From: Fremontodendron californicum
Lineage: Eukaryota > Streptophyta > Magnoliopsida > Malvales > Malvaceae
Direction of reading: 5' to 3'
Length of the DNA stretch: 64,000 nt
NCBI GenBank assembly: GCA_030761205.1
Contig: JAULJL010000015.1
Location: forward strand, 14,389,501 to 14,453,500
A model generated the notes under the pieces. The model was not told the origin of the DNA. It did no database searches and saw only the letters and a list, made by a program, of their open reading frames with translations. The position numbers and the translations under genes were made by a program. This document shows, piece after piece, positions 12,440 to 23,100 of the stretch (position 1 is its first letter; each line of letters opens with the position of its first letter).

Positions 12440-12752
12440 CATGTAAGCATGGTGGTCCGTTTCGGTATCGGTGGTACCGGTCAAAACGTCTCACTTTTTA
12501 ACTAAACTGGTATACTCAACTTTTAATTCCATTCCGGTTGTGGTTTCGCCCTGTACCGCCCGTACCGGTCTGTACCGGTCAATATCAATCCGTACCGGTA
12601 CATACCGGTTGATACAAGATTTAGATTTTTAGATTTTTTTTTTAAAATTCACTTATTTGATTTTTTAAACCAGTTTTAATATTTTTTGTCATGATCATTT
12701 TTATTTTTTTTATAATTATATTTAAAAATAGAACATGTTCATTAAATTAGGG

Positions 12753-12757
12753 TAGTG
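12753..12757. repeat. Target-site duplication of the intact copia element
   Basis: TAGTG here and at 17901-17905, exactly flanking the two LTRs. Confidence 0.95.
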
Positions 12758-13100
12758 TGTTAGAACTTATATAAGAAAGTCCCACATCGGTGGGAGCAAC
12801 GAAAGAGTTCCTCCTTGAAGGCTATATAAAGAGCCTTAAGGAGAAGTATTAAAACCATCCCAAGAATTATCTCTTCCTCTCTTGTATACTTTCTTATATT
12901 CTTTGTGAGGTTGTTCTCTCCTAGTATTTTGAGAGAGGTGTTGTAATATTTTCTCATAGTGAAATTCTTCTAGTCTTGCCCCGTGGTTTTTTCCTTTATT
13001 CATTGAGGGTTTTCCACGTTAAATTTTGTGTGTTCAGTTCCTATTTTCTCATCTCTTATTTTAGTTGTGAGACACTATTCCGTCACTCTGGTACCTAACA
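12758..13100 (+). repeat. 5' LTR of the intact copia element
   Basis: Starts TGTTAGAACTT and ends GTACCTAACA, with TG...CA ends. CTATATAAAG near 12821 is a likely TATA box for the genomic RNA. Confidence 0.95.
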
Positions 13101-13101
13101 G

Positions 13102-13114
13102 TGGTATCAGAGCC
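13102..13114 (+). promoter_or_regulatory. Primer-binding site, initiator Met-tRNA type
   Basis: TGGTATCAGAGCC begins one base after the 5' LTR. It is the standard plant copia site complementary to the 3' end of initiator methionine tRNA. Confidence 0.93.
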
Positions 13115-13561
13115 ATTGGTTCGTGGTCCTTATTCCGCTGCAGTGAAAGTGTTGGTTCTTAGTATGCTCTGTGGTTGCAGTATTGTCTGATCTTCCACAT
13201 CAGAAAAGAATTATTCTTGTTGCTGGAAATAAAGTGTGGTAGTGTGAAAGTGTCTAGGGAAGTTCTGGCTAGGAAAGACTTGGTATTTAAGTGTGTCTAT
13301 CAGTGACCCACCTCTCTTTCCTGGGAACCTACCTGGTGCACTATTCACGGGCTACGGTCACTGTTCCAGTATACGGGCTATTTAATTGTACTGTACTATT
13401 CACAGATACGGTTATTATTCATACGTGTGGTTGTATACTTTTGCAGTAATTGTTAACGTATACTGGATTTGTTCTAGTGTACGACATACGTACAATACTG
13501 TTCACGTATACGGTACTATTCACGGTGAAATAGTGTAACTCGCTTCAGTTCGTGTACAACC

Positions 13562-16500
13562 ATGGCAGCAAAATTCGAGATAGAGAAGTTCAGTGGGAGA
13601 AATTTCTCCTTGTGGAAATTGAAGATAAGAGCAATTTTGAGGAAGGATAATTGTCTAGAAGCAATTGAGAGTAGACCCACAGAAATGACTGATGAAAAGT
13701 GGAAAGAGAAGGATGACAATGCTGTTGCCAATCTGCATCTAGCAATGGCGGATTCAGTTTTGTCAAGTGTTGCAGAGAAGAAGACTGCAAAGGAGATTTG
13801 GGATGTTCTAAACAAATTGTACGAGGTGAAGTCACTTCACACCAGAATATTCTTGAAGAGGAAACTCTACACTCTTCGAATGAGTGAATCCACGTCGGTA
13901 ACGGATCACATCAACACTCTGAATACGCTATTTGCTCAACTCACAGCATCAGATTTCAAAATAGCGGAAAATGAACGTGCGGAACTTCTACTTCAGAGTT
14001 TACCAGATTCGTATGATCAACTCATCATCAACATCACAAATAACAATGTTAGTGACTCTCTTCACTTTGATGATGTTGCCGGTGCTATTCTTGAAGAAGA
14101 ATCCAGGCGCAAGAATAAGGAGGAAAGGTCAGAAAATTCAAAGCAAGCAGAGGCTTTAACGGTGATGAGAGGCAGATCAACAGAACGTGGCTCCAGTGGG
14201 AGTCAGAATCATGGTAGATCAAAATCTCGAAGAAGGAAGAATCTTAATTGCTACAATTGTGGCATGAGAGGGCACTCGAAGAAGGAGTGTTGGCATAATA
14301 AGAAGGGTGGAGAAAAGAATTCTGAAACATCAACCTCCCAAGGTTGTGTTGCAAGTACCTCAGATGATGGAGAAATCTTGTATAGTGAAGCAGCGACTAG
14401 TTCTAAAGGCGGAAAGAAACTCAATGATGTCTGGATAATGGATTCAGGTGCGACATGGCACATGACTCCACACCGAGATTGGTTTTGCACTTATGAACCT
14501 ATTTCGGAAGGATCTGTGTTCATGGGAAATGATCACGCCTTAGATATTGCTGGAGTCGGTACCGTCAGATTAAAAATGCATGATGGTACTGTTCGCAAAA
14601 TTCAAGGGGTACGACATGTGAAGGGCTTAAAGAAGAACTTATTGTCAATTGGACAATTGGATGACCTCAGGTGCAAGATCCACACTGAATGTGGAATATT
14701 GAAAGTAGTGAAAGGAAACCTTGTGGTGATGAAAGCAGAGAAGATCACAAGCAATCTATACATGCTTTTGGGAGAGACGTTGCAAGAGGCAGATGCATCA
14801 GTTGCAGCAGCCAGCCAAGAAGAAACGACGATGATGTGGCATCGCAGATTAGGCCATATGTCAGAGCGAGGCTTGAAAGTCCTTGCAGAACGCAATCTCC
14901 TGCCCGGGCTCAAGATGGTCAATTTACCTTTCTGTGAGCACTGTGTGATAAGCAAGCAGCATAGATTGAAGTTTGCTAAAGTAACTACAAGAAGCAAACA
15001 CATACTGGACTTAATCCATTCTGATGTGTGGGAGTCACCAGAAATATCCCTGGGTGGAGCAAAGTATTTTGTATCATTCATTGATGACTATTCCAGGAGA
15101 TTATGGGTGTACCCAATCAAGAAGAAGTCAGATGTGTTTCCAGTATTCAAGGAGTTCAAAGCACAAGTAGAGCTTGAAACTGGGAAAAGAATCAAGTGCT
15201 TGAGGACAGACAATGGAGGAGAATATGTAGACGGTAACTTTCTAGCATTCTGTAAGAAAGAGGGTATTATGAGACAATTCACGGTTGCACATACGCCTCA
15301 ACAGAATGGTGTAGCAGAGCGGATGAACAGAACTCTCCTAGATAGAACAAGAGCCATGCTGAGAACAGCGGGATTGGCCAAATCTTTCTGGGCAGAAGCA
15401 GTCAAAACCACCTGTTATGTGATAAATCGATCACCATCAACGGCGATTGGTTTGAAGACGCCTATGGAGATGTGGAAAGGAAAGCCAGCTGATTATTCTT
15501 CTCTACATGTGTTTGGATGTCCTGTGTACGTGATGTACAACTCCCAAGAAAGAACAAAGCTGGATCCAAAATCCAGAAAATGTATATTCTTGGGTTATGC
15601 TGACGGTGTTAAGGGGTATCGCCTGTGGGATCCCACTGCCCGCAAGGTTGTTGTCAGCAGAGATGTAGTTTTTGCAGAAAATGAACTGCAAAGTGAGCAA
15701 ACAAATGACAACACTTCAAAAGAGACTGCTACAGTGCAGATGGATAGAAATTCTCAAGAAGATGATTCTTCTGAAGCAGAACCAGAGCATGAGGTACCAG
15801 AACCAGTTGAGTCCGAGGCTGTAGAAGTTCGACGGTCAACTCGTGAGAGAAGGCCTCCAAATTGGCACACGGAGTATGTTACGGAGAGCAATGTTGCATA
15901 CTGTCTTTTAACAGAGGATGGAGAGCCATCAACTTTTCATGAAGCTACTAGTAGCCCAGATGCTTCTCTGTGGATGACAGCAATGCAGGAAGAAATTGAA
16001 GCTCTTCACAAGAACGAGACATGGGAACTGGTGGAATTACCACGTGGCAGAAAAGCCATTGGTAACAAATGGGTCTACAAGATCAAGCGGGATAGCAATG
16101 ATCAAGTAGAACGATATCGTGCTAGATTGGTTGTAAAAGGATATGCTCAGAAAGAAGGTATTGACTTCAACGAGATATTTTCTCCAGTTGTCAGACTTAC
16201 TACTATCAGAGTAGTGTTGGCTATGTGTGCTGCATTTGATTTACATCTTGAACAACTAGATGTAAAGACGGCTTTTCTACATGGAGAGCTTGAAGAAGAA
16301 ATTTATATGCTCCAACCAGAAGGTTTTGTTGAAACAGGCAAAGAGAACTTGGTTTGCAGGTTGACCAAATCTCTGTACGGTCTAAAGCAGGCGCCCAGAT
16401 GTTGGTACAAGAGATTTGATTCTTTCATAATTAGCCTTGAATACAACAGACTGAGTTCAGACCATTGTACGTACTACAAGAGGTTTGATGATAATGATTT

Positions 16501-17482
16501 CATTATTTTGCTGTTGTATGTGGATGACATGTTGGTGGTAGGCCCCAACAAAGATCGAATCCAAGATTTGAAGGCACAGTTGGCTAGGGAGTTCGATATG
16601 AAGGACTTGGGACCCGCAAACAAGATTTTAGGGATGCAAATTCACCGAGACAGAAAAGACAGGAAAATTTGGCTTTCTCAAAAGAATTATCTGAGGAAGG
16701 TCTTGCGACGCTTCAACATGCAAGACTGTAAGCCAATATCTACCCCACTTCCTGTCAATTGTAAATTATCCTCAGGTATGAGTCCTAGCAATGAAGCAGA
16801 GAGGATGGAAATGTCTCGAGTACCGTATGCATCAGCGGTGGGAAGCCTTATGTATGCTATGATATGTACAAGACCAGACATTGCACAAGCAGTGGGAGCG
16901 GTCAGTCGATTTATGGCAGATCCTGGTAGAGAGCATTGGAATGTTGTTAAGAGGATCCTTAGATACATTAAAGGAACCTCAGATGTTGCATTATGTTTTG
17001 GAGGATCAGAACTTGTTGTCAGGGGTTATGTTGATTCAGATTTTGCAGGTGATCTTAATAAAAGGAAATCCACTACTGGCTATGTGTTCACACTTGCAGG
17101 AGGAGCGGTAAGCTGGTTATCTAAGTTACAGACTGTTGTAGCTTTGTCTACTACAGAAGCTGAGTACATGGCAGCTACCCAAGCATGCAAGGAAGCAATA
17201 TGGATACAAAGGTTAATGGAAGAACTCGGGCACAAGCAGCAGAAGATTATTGTGTATTGTGACAGTCAGAGTGCCTTGCACATTGCAAGGAATCCAGCCT
17301 TTCATTCCAGGACAAAGCATATAGGTATACAGTATCACTTTGTTCGAGAAGTAGTAGAAGAAGGAAGTGTGGATATGCAAAAGATTCACACCAAAGACAA
17401 CCTAGCAGATGTTATGACAAAGCCAATCAACACTGACAAGTTTATTTGGTGTCGATCCTCCTATGGTCTATCAGAAACGTAA
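13562..17482 (+). CDS. Ty1/copia Gag-Pol polyprotein, intact
   Basis: One 1306-residue frame encodes all proteins needed for copia retrotransposition. In order: Gag with a UBN2-like region, a CCHC zinc knuckle starting at C230 (CYNCGMRGHSKKEC), aspartic protease with DSGA at D294, the pre-integrase HHCC finger, the integrase core with FIDDYSRR, RTDNGGEY and the catalytic Glu in QQNGVAERMNR, reverse transcriptase with YVDD at 986-989, and RNase H with TEAEYMAA and a DSQSALHIA segment. The length matches a full copia polyprotein and I see no stop or frameshift. The start ATG is preceded by a 460-nt leader after the primer site. Domain order (integrase before reverse transcriptase) defines Ty1/copia. 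Gag and motif style suggest the Tork/Tnt1 side of the family, which is inference. Confidence 0.97.
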   Translation: MAAKFEIEKFSGRNFSLWKLKIRAILRKDNCLEAIESRPTEMTDEKWKEKDDNAVANLHLAMADSVLSSVAEKKTAKEIWDVLNKLYEVKSLHTRIFLKRKLYTLRMSESTSVTDHINTLNTLFAQLTASDFKIAENERAELLLQSLPDSYDQLIINITNNNVSDSLHFDDVAGAILEEESRRKNKEERSENSKQAEALTVMRGRSTERGSSGSQNHGRSKSRRRKNLNCYNCGMRGHSKKECWHNKKGGEKNSETSTSQGCVASTSDDGEILYSEAATSSKGGKKLNDVWIMDSGATWHMTPHRDWFCTYEPISEGSVFMGNDHALDIAGVGTVRLKMHDGTVRKIQGVRHVKGLKKNLLSIGQLDDLRCKIHTECGILKVVKGNLVVMKAEKITSNLYMLLGETLQEADASVAAASQEETTMMWHRRLGHMSERGLKVLAERNLLPGLKMVNLPFCEHCVISKQHRLKFAKVTTRSKHILDLIHSDVWESPEISLGGAKYFVSFIDDYSRRLWVYPIKKKSDVFPVFKEFKAQVELETGKRIKCLRTDNGGEYVDGNFLAFCKKEGIMRQFTVAHTPQQNGVAERMNRTLLDRTRAMLRTAGLAKSFWAEAVKTTCYVINRSPSTAIGLKTPMEMWKGKPADYSSLHVFGCPVYVMYNSQERTKLDPKSRKCIFLGYADGVKGYRLWDPTARKVVVSRDVVFAENELQSEQTNDNTSKETATVQMDRNSQEDDSSEAEPEHEVPEPVESEAVEVRRSTRERRPPNWHTEYVTESNVAYCLLTEDGEPSTFHEATSSPDASLWMTAMQEEIEALHKNETWELVELPRGRKAIGNKWVYKIKRDSNDQVERYRARLVVKGYAQKEGIDFNEIFSPVVRLTTIRVVLAMCAAFDLHLEQLDVKTAFLHGELEEEIYMLQPEGFVETGKENLVCRLTKSLYGLKQAPRCWYKRFDSFIISLEYNRLSSDHCTYYKRFDDNDFIILLLYVDDMLVVGPNKDRIQDLKAQLAREFDMKDLGPANKILGMQIHRDRKDRKIWLSQKNYLRKVLRRFNMQDCKPISTPLPVNCKLSSGMSPSNEAERMEMSRVPYASAVGSLMYAMICTRPDIAQAVGAVSRFMADPGREHWNVVKRILRYIKGTSDVALCFGGSELVVRGYVDSDFAGDLNKRKSTTGYVFTLAGGAVSWLSKLQTVVALSTTEAEYMAATQACKEAIWIQRLMEELGHKQQKIIVYCDSQSALHIARNPAFHSRTKHIGIQYHFVREVVEEGSVDMQKIHTKDNLADVMTKPINTDKFIWCRSSYGLSET

Positions 17483-17544
17483 GCAACATGGAATGGCAAG
17501 ACAGAAAGAGTGGTGTGAAGATATGATTGGTTTAATCAAATCTT

Positions 17545-17557
17545 CAAGTGGGAGAAT
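17545..17557 (+). promoter_or_regulatory. Polypurine tract of the intact copia element
   Basis: AAGTGGGAGAAT lies immediately before the 3' LTR and would prime plus-strand DNA synthesis. Confidence 0.85.
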
Positions 17558-17900
17558 TGTTAGAACTTATATAAGAAAGTCCCACATCGGTGGGAGCAAC
17601 GAAGGAGTTCCTCCTTGAAGGCTATATAAAGAGCCTTAAGGAGAAGTATTAAAACCATCCCAAGAATTATCTCTTCCTCTCTTGTATACTTTCTTATATT
17701 CTTTGTGAGGTTGTTCTCTCCTAGTATTTTGAGAGAGGTGTTGTAATATTTTCTCATAGTGAAATTCTTCTAGTCTTGCCCCGTGGTTTTTCCCTTTATT
17801 CATTGAGGGTTTTCCACGTTAAATTTTGTGTGTTCAGTTCCTATTTTCTCATCTCTTATTTTAGTTGTGAGACACTATTCCGTCACTCTGGTACCTAACA
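17558..17900 (+). repeat. 3' LTR of the intact copia element
   Basis: 343 bp, same ends as the 5' LTR, two differences. It is followed by TAGTG. Confidence 0.95.
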
Positions 17901-18052
17901 TAGTGATCATAATTAATAATAATTTATTATATTTTTTAATATTTATTTTCCTATTTGATGTTTAAAAATTTTAAATATTAAATATTTAAAATTTATATTT
18001 GCATAAAAACATATATATATATATTATTTTTATGTAAAATCTATGAAACAAA

Positions 18053-19814
18053 ATGCGTGGATTTCTCTTTGGAAAAGAAACCCTGCGTAGCCATGGTTCT
18101 TTAGAGGCAAGATCGATCAAACAAGTGTGGAGAGTTAAGGATAACGAAATTGTCACTATCTTTATTGACAATCTCACCACTAGGGTTCATTTTAGAAATC
18201 TTTTGGATTACCTTGATAGAGTTGTGAGGGCATACGATCTCTTTATTTCAAAAAAGAGGAGACCAAGACGTGATGATTTATTTGGCTTCATTCGAGTCTT
18301 AGGGGTTGATGCTAAATGGTTATTCATAAAGTGCAATGGAGATGTAATCATGGGAAGAAGAATAGCATTATCTAGGGCTAGGTTCAATCCAGAAAAAAAA
18401 ACAGGAAAACGTCTCGAGGCCTGTACGTGATGGGAGTCCAAAAAAGAAACAAGAAAAAAGCATTGCGGCTACGACGGCTGTACGTGATGGGAGATCTTAC
18501 GCCCATGTTGTGATGAGTAACTGGAAGGTGACTGTCAGCAATAGAGAGGAGACTCATAGTCAGCGACAGGATGATGGGGGTAATGCTGATATCGTTAGCA
18601 TGCGAGAGGAGCCAGCAAAGGTGCAGGTCGTTAATACTGGGAAGACTCCTATGTCCACAGGGATTGTAATCTTTGATCAGTCTCTTTCGAGTGGACATAA
18701 AATTACTCAGGCGCAGAGCAGAAAAGGGGAAGAGGTGCAGGTTGTTAAACCGGGTGGGAAATTTTCTTCGGTCTCTGATCAGGACCGAGTTGAGGTAAGG
18801 GCTCAATCTTCTGAACCTTATAATATTGGCAGAAAAAAGACTTTGTTCATGCAAGATGAGCTTGCTGTGAGGGCTCGATCAGCTGATAATCCAGGGAAGA
18901 AAAAAAACAACGAGAAGACAACGGATGGAGACAGGTTTTCCTTTCAAACATGGCCTGCATTGTCCCTAAAAGGAGCAAATAAGATTGATGAGCAAGAGAA
19001 TCTTTCTACACAACAACAATCTTGGGAGGGTAAGGTTAGCAAAACCTATTCAAATAAACATGAAATCGATTTAGGAGAGGTGGTAAAATCGGATGAATGG
19101 TTAAAGATTTCTGTTGTATGTATGCTACATGAATTTATTAATCCGAAAATATTGGAAGATTTTTTTGTTGGGCAAGGTTTTCTTGGATGCAGGGTTGCGA
19201 TCATTGATCTCAAAAGAGTCCTTATCTCTTTTGAAACAAACACGGATCTCAATAAGTTTTTAGAGAAGGAACACAAATAGAGAAATGATTGGTTTGTCAA
19301 GGTTCCATCTTGGTCACCACATTATGTTGCTAAGGATTTTTTCATGTGGATTCGGGTGGAGAGGATTCTTTTGCTTTACTTGAATTTGGAATTCTTTAAG
19401 AAAATAGCCGAACAATGGAGGGAGTTCATTGCGGTGGATGAGAAGACGCTATCAAGAGAGAGATTTGATGTGGCGAGGGTACTTATTTCTTGCTCAAAGC
19501 CTTTCATTACTAGTGGGATGTGTTCTTGTGTCATTAATGGAGAGACCTTTGCTCTACAAATCTCGGGAGATTTTTCTGCATCAATACAGTATCCGAATAA
19601 TTTCAAAAATTATTGGGAAGTGACTGATAATGGCCAATCGGATGATGAAAACAGATATAGCGAAGTGGAAAAAGACAACATTGAGGGGGAATCAAATGTT
19701 CAGAATCTCAGTTGCGAATTCAATGTGAACAGTGGGGAGGATCAAGTGAATAAGAGTATTGATTCAAGGGCAGTGATTTGTGTCAAGCTGAACAAGTTGA
19801 ATTGGATGAGGTAA
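18053..19814 (+). pseudogene. LINE ORF1: RRM plus DUF4283-like domain, broken
   Basis: The first part, 18053-18430, encodes an RNA-recognition motif (VTIFIDNLTTRVHFRNLLDY, then DLFGFIRVLGVDA). Plant L1 ORF1 proteins use this to bind their own RNA. The frame then shifts. 18510-19280 continues with a charged linker and a DUF4283-type region around DEWLKISVVCMLHEF, stops at TAG 19278-19280, and resumes in the same frame to 19814. One frameshift near 18430 and one nonsense codon make it non-functional. It is the upstream partner of the ORF2 relic. Confidence 0.85.
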
Positions 19815-20165
19815 TAGGGGAGGAAACGGAAGAAGGACGGGATAAAATGATGTCGCAAGAGATGATGATTACATCGAAGAAACGGGGTATACCTAGAAAG
19901 GTTGTGGGTACGCAAAATCTGAAGGCAGACAATAGGTTAATAATGCAAACAATGAGCAATTGGAAGATATGTGCGACGTTGTTTCAGATGAAGGGCGTCT
20001 AACATGGTTACAAGGTAAGCAGATGGGCTTACAGACCATTGGGAATGATAGTGTAGTAGAAAGAAGAATAATAGAAATGGAAAAACGGGATGCAGAGATG
20101 GTTCGAGAAAGAGAGGAAGTTTAGTTGAGATCGGGTAGTATAAACAGGGTGTTATAATTTTTCTT

Positions 20166-23095
20166 ATGAAGATAATCTCTTTTAATGTCAGGGGGTTGGA
20201 AAAGAAAAGAAAAGGTGAGAATGGTAAGGCGAATATCCGGCAAAAATAAACCTTGGTTATTGCTTTTGTAAGAAACCAAGCTAGAGCTTGTTCACCAAAG
20301 ACTATTGGGGCAGATGTGGTACGATGGCAATGGGGCAATGGAGGTAGTGGGTTCAGAAGGAAGTTCGAGGGGTCTGATAACGATGGTGGTGTCAGAGGTG
20401 ATAAAAAAATTCAGATTCATGGTCTTAATTGGTGAATTCACACATTTACATAGGAAGGTGGCAATAGTCAATATCTATGCGCCTACTCATGATGAGGGGG
20501 AAAGAGAGTTATGGGGGAATTACGTAATACAATGGCTAGTTTTACAGGACCATGGCTGTTTGGGGGTAATTTCAACGCAATTCTGAATATCGAAGAACAT
20601 ATAGGTCTGCATTGTAACATGAGAGCAATATCGGATTTTCAAACATTTGTTGCACTTGCCGAGATGATTGAGGTTCCAATGAGGGGTGGAAATTTTACTT
20701 GCTACTCCATTCGAGAGTTTTTCATGGAGCAAACTTGATCGTTTCCTATTCACACCTAATTTACTGCATCTATTTCCAGATCTTTCGCTTCAGAGATTGC
20801 CAAGCTACTTATCAGATCATAACGCAATATGCTTGATGTCAGAAAATTTGGATTGGGGACCTATACTTTTCCGATTCCATGATCATTGGTTCTTGGAAGA
20901 TGGGTTTGATAAAGTAGTAACGGCCACATGGGAAAAGGAAAAAATCGAAAGTGCTTGGGAAAAGTTTCGAAATCTGAATATGGTCATCAAGGATTGGCAG
21001 AGGAAAAAAAGAAATTCTATAGAGGACTGTATCAGAGTTGTAGAGGAAGAGGTAGTGGAGATTGATGCCAAATGGGTCCTAGGTGTTACGACGGATGTCG
21101 ATAAAGAATGCAAGATTCTTCTTACTTCGAAATTGTAGAATTTGCTTAGAATGGAGGAGATGTAGTGGAAACAGAAATCAAGGTTAAATTGGTTCCGATG
21201 TGGGGATAAAAACACCAAATTTTTCCATGCTACTACAAGAATAAGAAGAGTCACAATAATGTGGAGAAACTGGTGCACAATGGAAAAGTGGTGTTCGAAA
21301 AACAGGATCTAAGGAAGGTAGTGTTTGATCATTTTGCAAACCATTTTAGTTCTTGTACGGAAGACCTGAAAATAACAATGTCAGGTTGTGATTTCAAAAT
21401 GCTATCTTCAGAAAGCCGCGATTGTTTAGAGAACGTAGTAACCGAGGATGAAGTGTGGTTGGCAGTGCAAAATTGTGAAAGTTCGAAGGCTCCAAGTCCT
21501 GATGGTTTCAATATGGGTTTTATCAAACAAAAATGGGCATTGCTAAAGAGGGACATCCTTGGTTTTGTTTGAGTTTTGGAGGAGTGGTTTCATGCCGAGA
21601 TGTGTTAAAGCGTCTTTCATCGTTCTAATCCCAAAATTACAGTCACCTACGGTAGTGTCAGATTTTCGACCCATATGCTTGGTGGGCTGTTTGTATAAAA
21701 TAGTCGCGAAGATTTTGGCAAATAGGTTGAGACAGGTAATGGGAGAAGTTATTGGGCAATCTTAGTCTACTTTTATAGGTGGACGTCAAATTCTTGACAG
21801 TGTACTAATAGCAAACGAAACAGTCGACTGGGTGAGAAAAGCGAAGTAAAAAACTTGTGTTCTACAGCTAGACTTTGCGAAAGCATAAGATTTTGTACAA
21901 TGTGAATTTTTAGATTATGTCATGGGTTGGATGGGTTTTGGAGATAAATGGAGGAGATGGATGAAGGATTGTATTCAATCAGTACCGTTGTCTGTTTTGG
22001 TTAATGGCTCTCCTACGGAACAGTTTGATATGAAGCGGGGTTTAAGACAGGGATGTCCATTGTCTCCTTTTCTATTCAATAAGGTAGCAGAAAGCCTTAG
22101 TGTGTTACTGAGGAAGACAAATAAGCTGAATTTTTTCAGAGGACTAGTGGTTGGTTATCAGGGACTAGAAATCACACATTTACAGTTCGCAGACAACACG
22201 ATGATTTTTTATGAAGAAGTGGGCACATCACTGAAAAATGTTAAACGTACAATGAGGTGTTTTGAGCTGATGTCAGGATTAAAAATCAATTTCCCAAAAA
22301 GTTGTATGGCAAGAATCAATGTTGATAGTGAGGACTTAAAGGAGTGGGGGGATATGTTGGCCTGTCGAACAGTGGGCTGGCCTCTAAAGTATCTCGGAAT
22401 GCCATTGGGGATCAATACCAGAAACACAACGATGTGGGAACCAGTGTTAAAAAAAATAGAGTCAAGGTTGGGTCATTTGGAAGAAGAGATACTTGTCCAA
22501 TGGTGGAAGACTAACACTGATCAAATCGGTAATGGCTAGTATGCCGATGTATTACCTTTCGTTGTTTAAGGCACCGATAGCAGTGGTTAAGAAGATTGAG
22601 AAACTTCAGAGAGACTTTTTCTAGGATGGGAATAATGAAAAGCACAAAATGCATCTGGTGAGTTGGGCCACAGTATGTCGAAGTGTAAGTAGTGGAAGAT
22701 TTGGCATACTACCGATAGAGGTTCAAAATAGAGCCTTACTTAATAAATGGATTTTCAGATTTTCGGAGGAAAATGAGAGTAGTTGGAAGAGGGTAATATG
22801 TGCCAAATACAAAATGGTGGTTAGTGGTTTAATTCCAAACCATCAGTCAGCTAACACGTCTATGATTTGGAAAGGCATCGTTGACACTCTTAGAGAGGGA
22901 GGCAAATTTCATAATTGTTTCTCTGATAATATCGGACTATTGCAGGAGAATGGAGGAGCGATTCTGTTCTAGGAGGATAGGTGGTTTAAGGGGGAAGTGT
23001 TGAAAGATAAATTCCCGTGAATATACGTCTTATCTGTGGAAAAGAATGCAGTGATCAACAAGTTCGGGTGGTGGGAAAGAGACATATGGAGATGG
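20166..23095 (+). pseudogene. LINE ORF2, 5' part: endonuclease and reverse transcriptase relic
   Basis: ATG at 20166 begins MKIISFNVRGLEKK, the N-terminus of a LINE APE-type endonuclease. The endonuclease is riddled with frameshifts to about 20830. From 21261 reverse-transcriptase pieces follow: SSKAPSPDGFNMGF, DFRPICLVGCLYKIVAKILANRL, RGLRQGCPLSPFLFN and LQFADNTMIF. The catalytic FADD box reads FADN (22186-22197), so even an unbroken enzyme would lack a metal-binding aspartate. Stops separate 21250-21572, 21559-21765 and 21922-22539. The zf-RVT region starts near 22650 and is cut at 23100 by the Athila-like insertion. Confidence 0.9.
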
Positions 23096-23100
23096 AGGAT

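Larger units (their letters stand above)
12758..17900 (+). mobile_element. Complete Ty1/copia retrotransposon, 5143 bp, young
   Basis: All parts are present: two 343-bp LTRs, a primer-binding site, one intact 1306-aa polyprotein frame, a polypurine tract and the 5-bp duplication TAGTG. The LTRs differ at only two positions that I can see (near 12800 and 12991), about 0.6%. If plant substitution rates near 1.3e-8 per site per year apply, insertion was roughly 0.2 million years ago. It sits inside the hAT-like element and is the only element here that looks potentially autonomous. Confidence 0.96.
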
